Of a stretch of DNA of 64,000 bases, positions 63,475 through 64,000 are shown one piece after another. A program made the position numbers and the translations under genes. Each line of letters begins with the position of its first letter. The first letter of the stretch is position 1. Origin of the DNA: a bacterium (GTDB lineage: Bacteria; Zixibacteria; MSB-5A5; GN15; FEB-12); contig JADJGQ010000002.1 of assembly GCA_016708025.1 (NCBI GenBank), positions 372,001 through 436,000 of the forward strand. The letters are read 5' to 3'. A model generated the notes under the pieces. That model did no database searches. It was not told the DNA's origin and worked only from the letters and a program-made list of their open reading frames with translations.

Positions 63475-64000
63475 ATGAGCACTGCTTCAACGAATACTGA
63501 CCCGCAACTTGCCTTTCGCATTATCGCCGTCCTTGTCGCTGTTGGCCTCGTTGTGTCGCTCTTTAGTGGACTTGTCGGCGTGTGGTTTGTCCTCGGCACC
63601 ATTGCCGCCTTTGCTCTCATGAATCTCGGCCTGTCACCCAGTTGGCGCTGGGTAGGCAATGTCCTACTAATTATTTCTGTAGGCATTCGACTCACACAGG
63701 GGTTACCGCTCACAAAGAACGTGTTGGATAAGTCGCAAGAGCGTACGGATAACGAGCTTGCAAAGAAAGCCATGGAGCCGGGCGTCACGCAGGAGAACAT
63801 TCGGATTCGTACCGCTCAGCGAGTAGATTCAATCAATGCTGCGAAACTCTCTGCAGCTTGGACCGACCTGTCCGGTCGTATTGCGAAAGATGATTTGACA
63901 CAGGAAAATCAGCGCATTTACGACTCACTTCTTGAGGTCGAACGCCAGAGCAACGAGAACGTCCGCAAAATGGTACTTGGGCAGAAGATGCTGACGCCCG
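63475..64000 (+). CDS. Membrane protein of transfer operon (partial, runs off the window)
   Basis: From ATG 63475 (AAGGGGAA at about 63461-63468) the frame stays open to the window end, at least 175 residues. Two hydrophobic segments lie near the N-terminus (IIAVLVAVGLVVSLFSGLVG and VWFVLGTIAAFALMNLGL), then a third weaker one (WVGNVLLIISVGI). A soluble helical region rich in Gln, Glu and Arg follows (LSGRIAKDDLTQENQRIYDS). It is probably a component of the same transfer apparatus as the ATPase 25 nt upstream. No family is recognised, and the C-terminus is unseen. Confidence 0.7.
   Translation, partial: MSTASTNTDPQLAFRIIAVLVAVGLVVSLFSGLVGVWFVLGTIAAFALMNLGLSPSWRWVGNVLLIISVGIRLTQGLPLTKNVLDKSQERTDNELAKKAMEPGVTQENIRIRTAQRVDSINAAKLSAAWTDLSGRIAKDDLTQENQRIYDSLLEVERQSNENVRKMVLGQKMLTP

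Overview
The window joins two different kinds of DNA. The left part (1 to about 26,920) reads as the chromosome of a Gram-negative bacterium. It has a TamA/BamA-type Omp85 barrel directly followed by a TamB-like protein, several lipoproteins with lipoboxes, and a secreted 965-residue protein ending in two degenerate dockerin-like repeats of the form LSDLSxLIAYLT. I associate that dockerin style with candidate phyla of the FCB group such as Zixibacteria; this lineage call is inference from recall. Genes are dense, TTG is used as a start several times, and overlaps suggest coupled operons.

Layout of the left part: end of a CDGSH iron-sulfur protein; two DinB-like proteins; a DUF4153-type membrane protein; a coupled minus-strand cassette thioredoxin / DUF4266 lipoprotein / DUF3570 / ApbE; a PIG-L deacetylase with a PLP decarboxylase; a small secreted protein; a second PLP decarboxylase; a membrane-anchored MsrB-MsrA fusion; an unknown anchored protein; the dockerin protein; an RsiV-like lipoprotein; tamA-tamB; a Ser/Thr kinase fused to an alpha/beta hydrolase; and two medium-chain alcohol dehydrogenases.

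At 26,921 a tRNA-Leu(UAG) gene starts and breaks off in the 3' side of its anticodon arm. Everything to its right looks accessory. From 27 to 31.5 kb there is a three-gene cassette (anchored coiled coil with Cys pairs, small winged-helix-like protein, DUF2726-type nuclease), a disrupted membrane protein and a ceramidase-like hydrolase. From 32 to 55 kb there is one module of a mobile element: an SSB remnant, a VirD4/HerA-type ATPase, a putative annealing protein, DUF932, a large serine recombinase, and a tightly overlapped XRE / small ORF / RuvC-like / Replic_Relax operon. It carries cargo: an Rhs locus with displaced tips, a Gabija-like pair (OLD nuclease plus UvrD helicase) and a 1195-residue SIR2 protein. 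From 55.7 kb on there is a second module: tandem tyrosine integrases (one broken), a lipoprotein, a strongly palindromic 252-nt element, a second Replic_Relax protein, a second VirD4-like ATPase and flanking membrane proteins, cut off by the window end.

The observation I rate highest is a dispersed regulatory-looking repeat in the 32-50 kb module. A DnaA-box-like 10-mer is followed after 14 nt (once 4 nt, a difference of one helical turn) by TTGCC-N6-GGCAATTGA. Copies lie next to the annealing gene, the Gabija pair, a small coiled-coil gene and the XRE operon, which suggests that the element and its defence cargo share one control.
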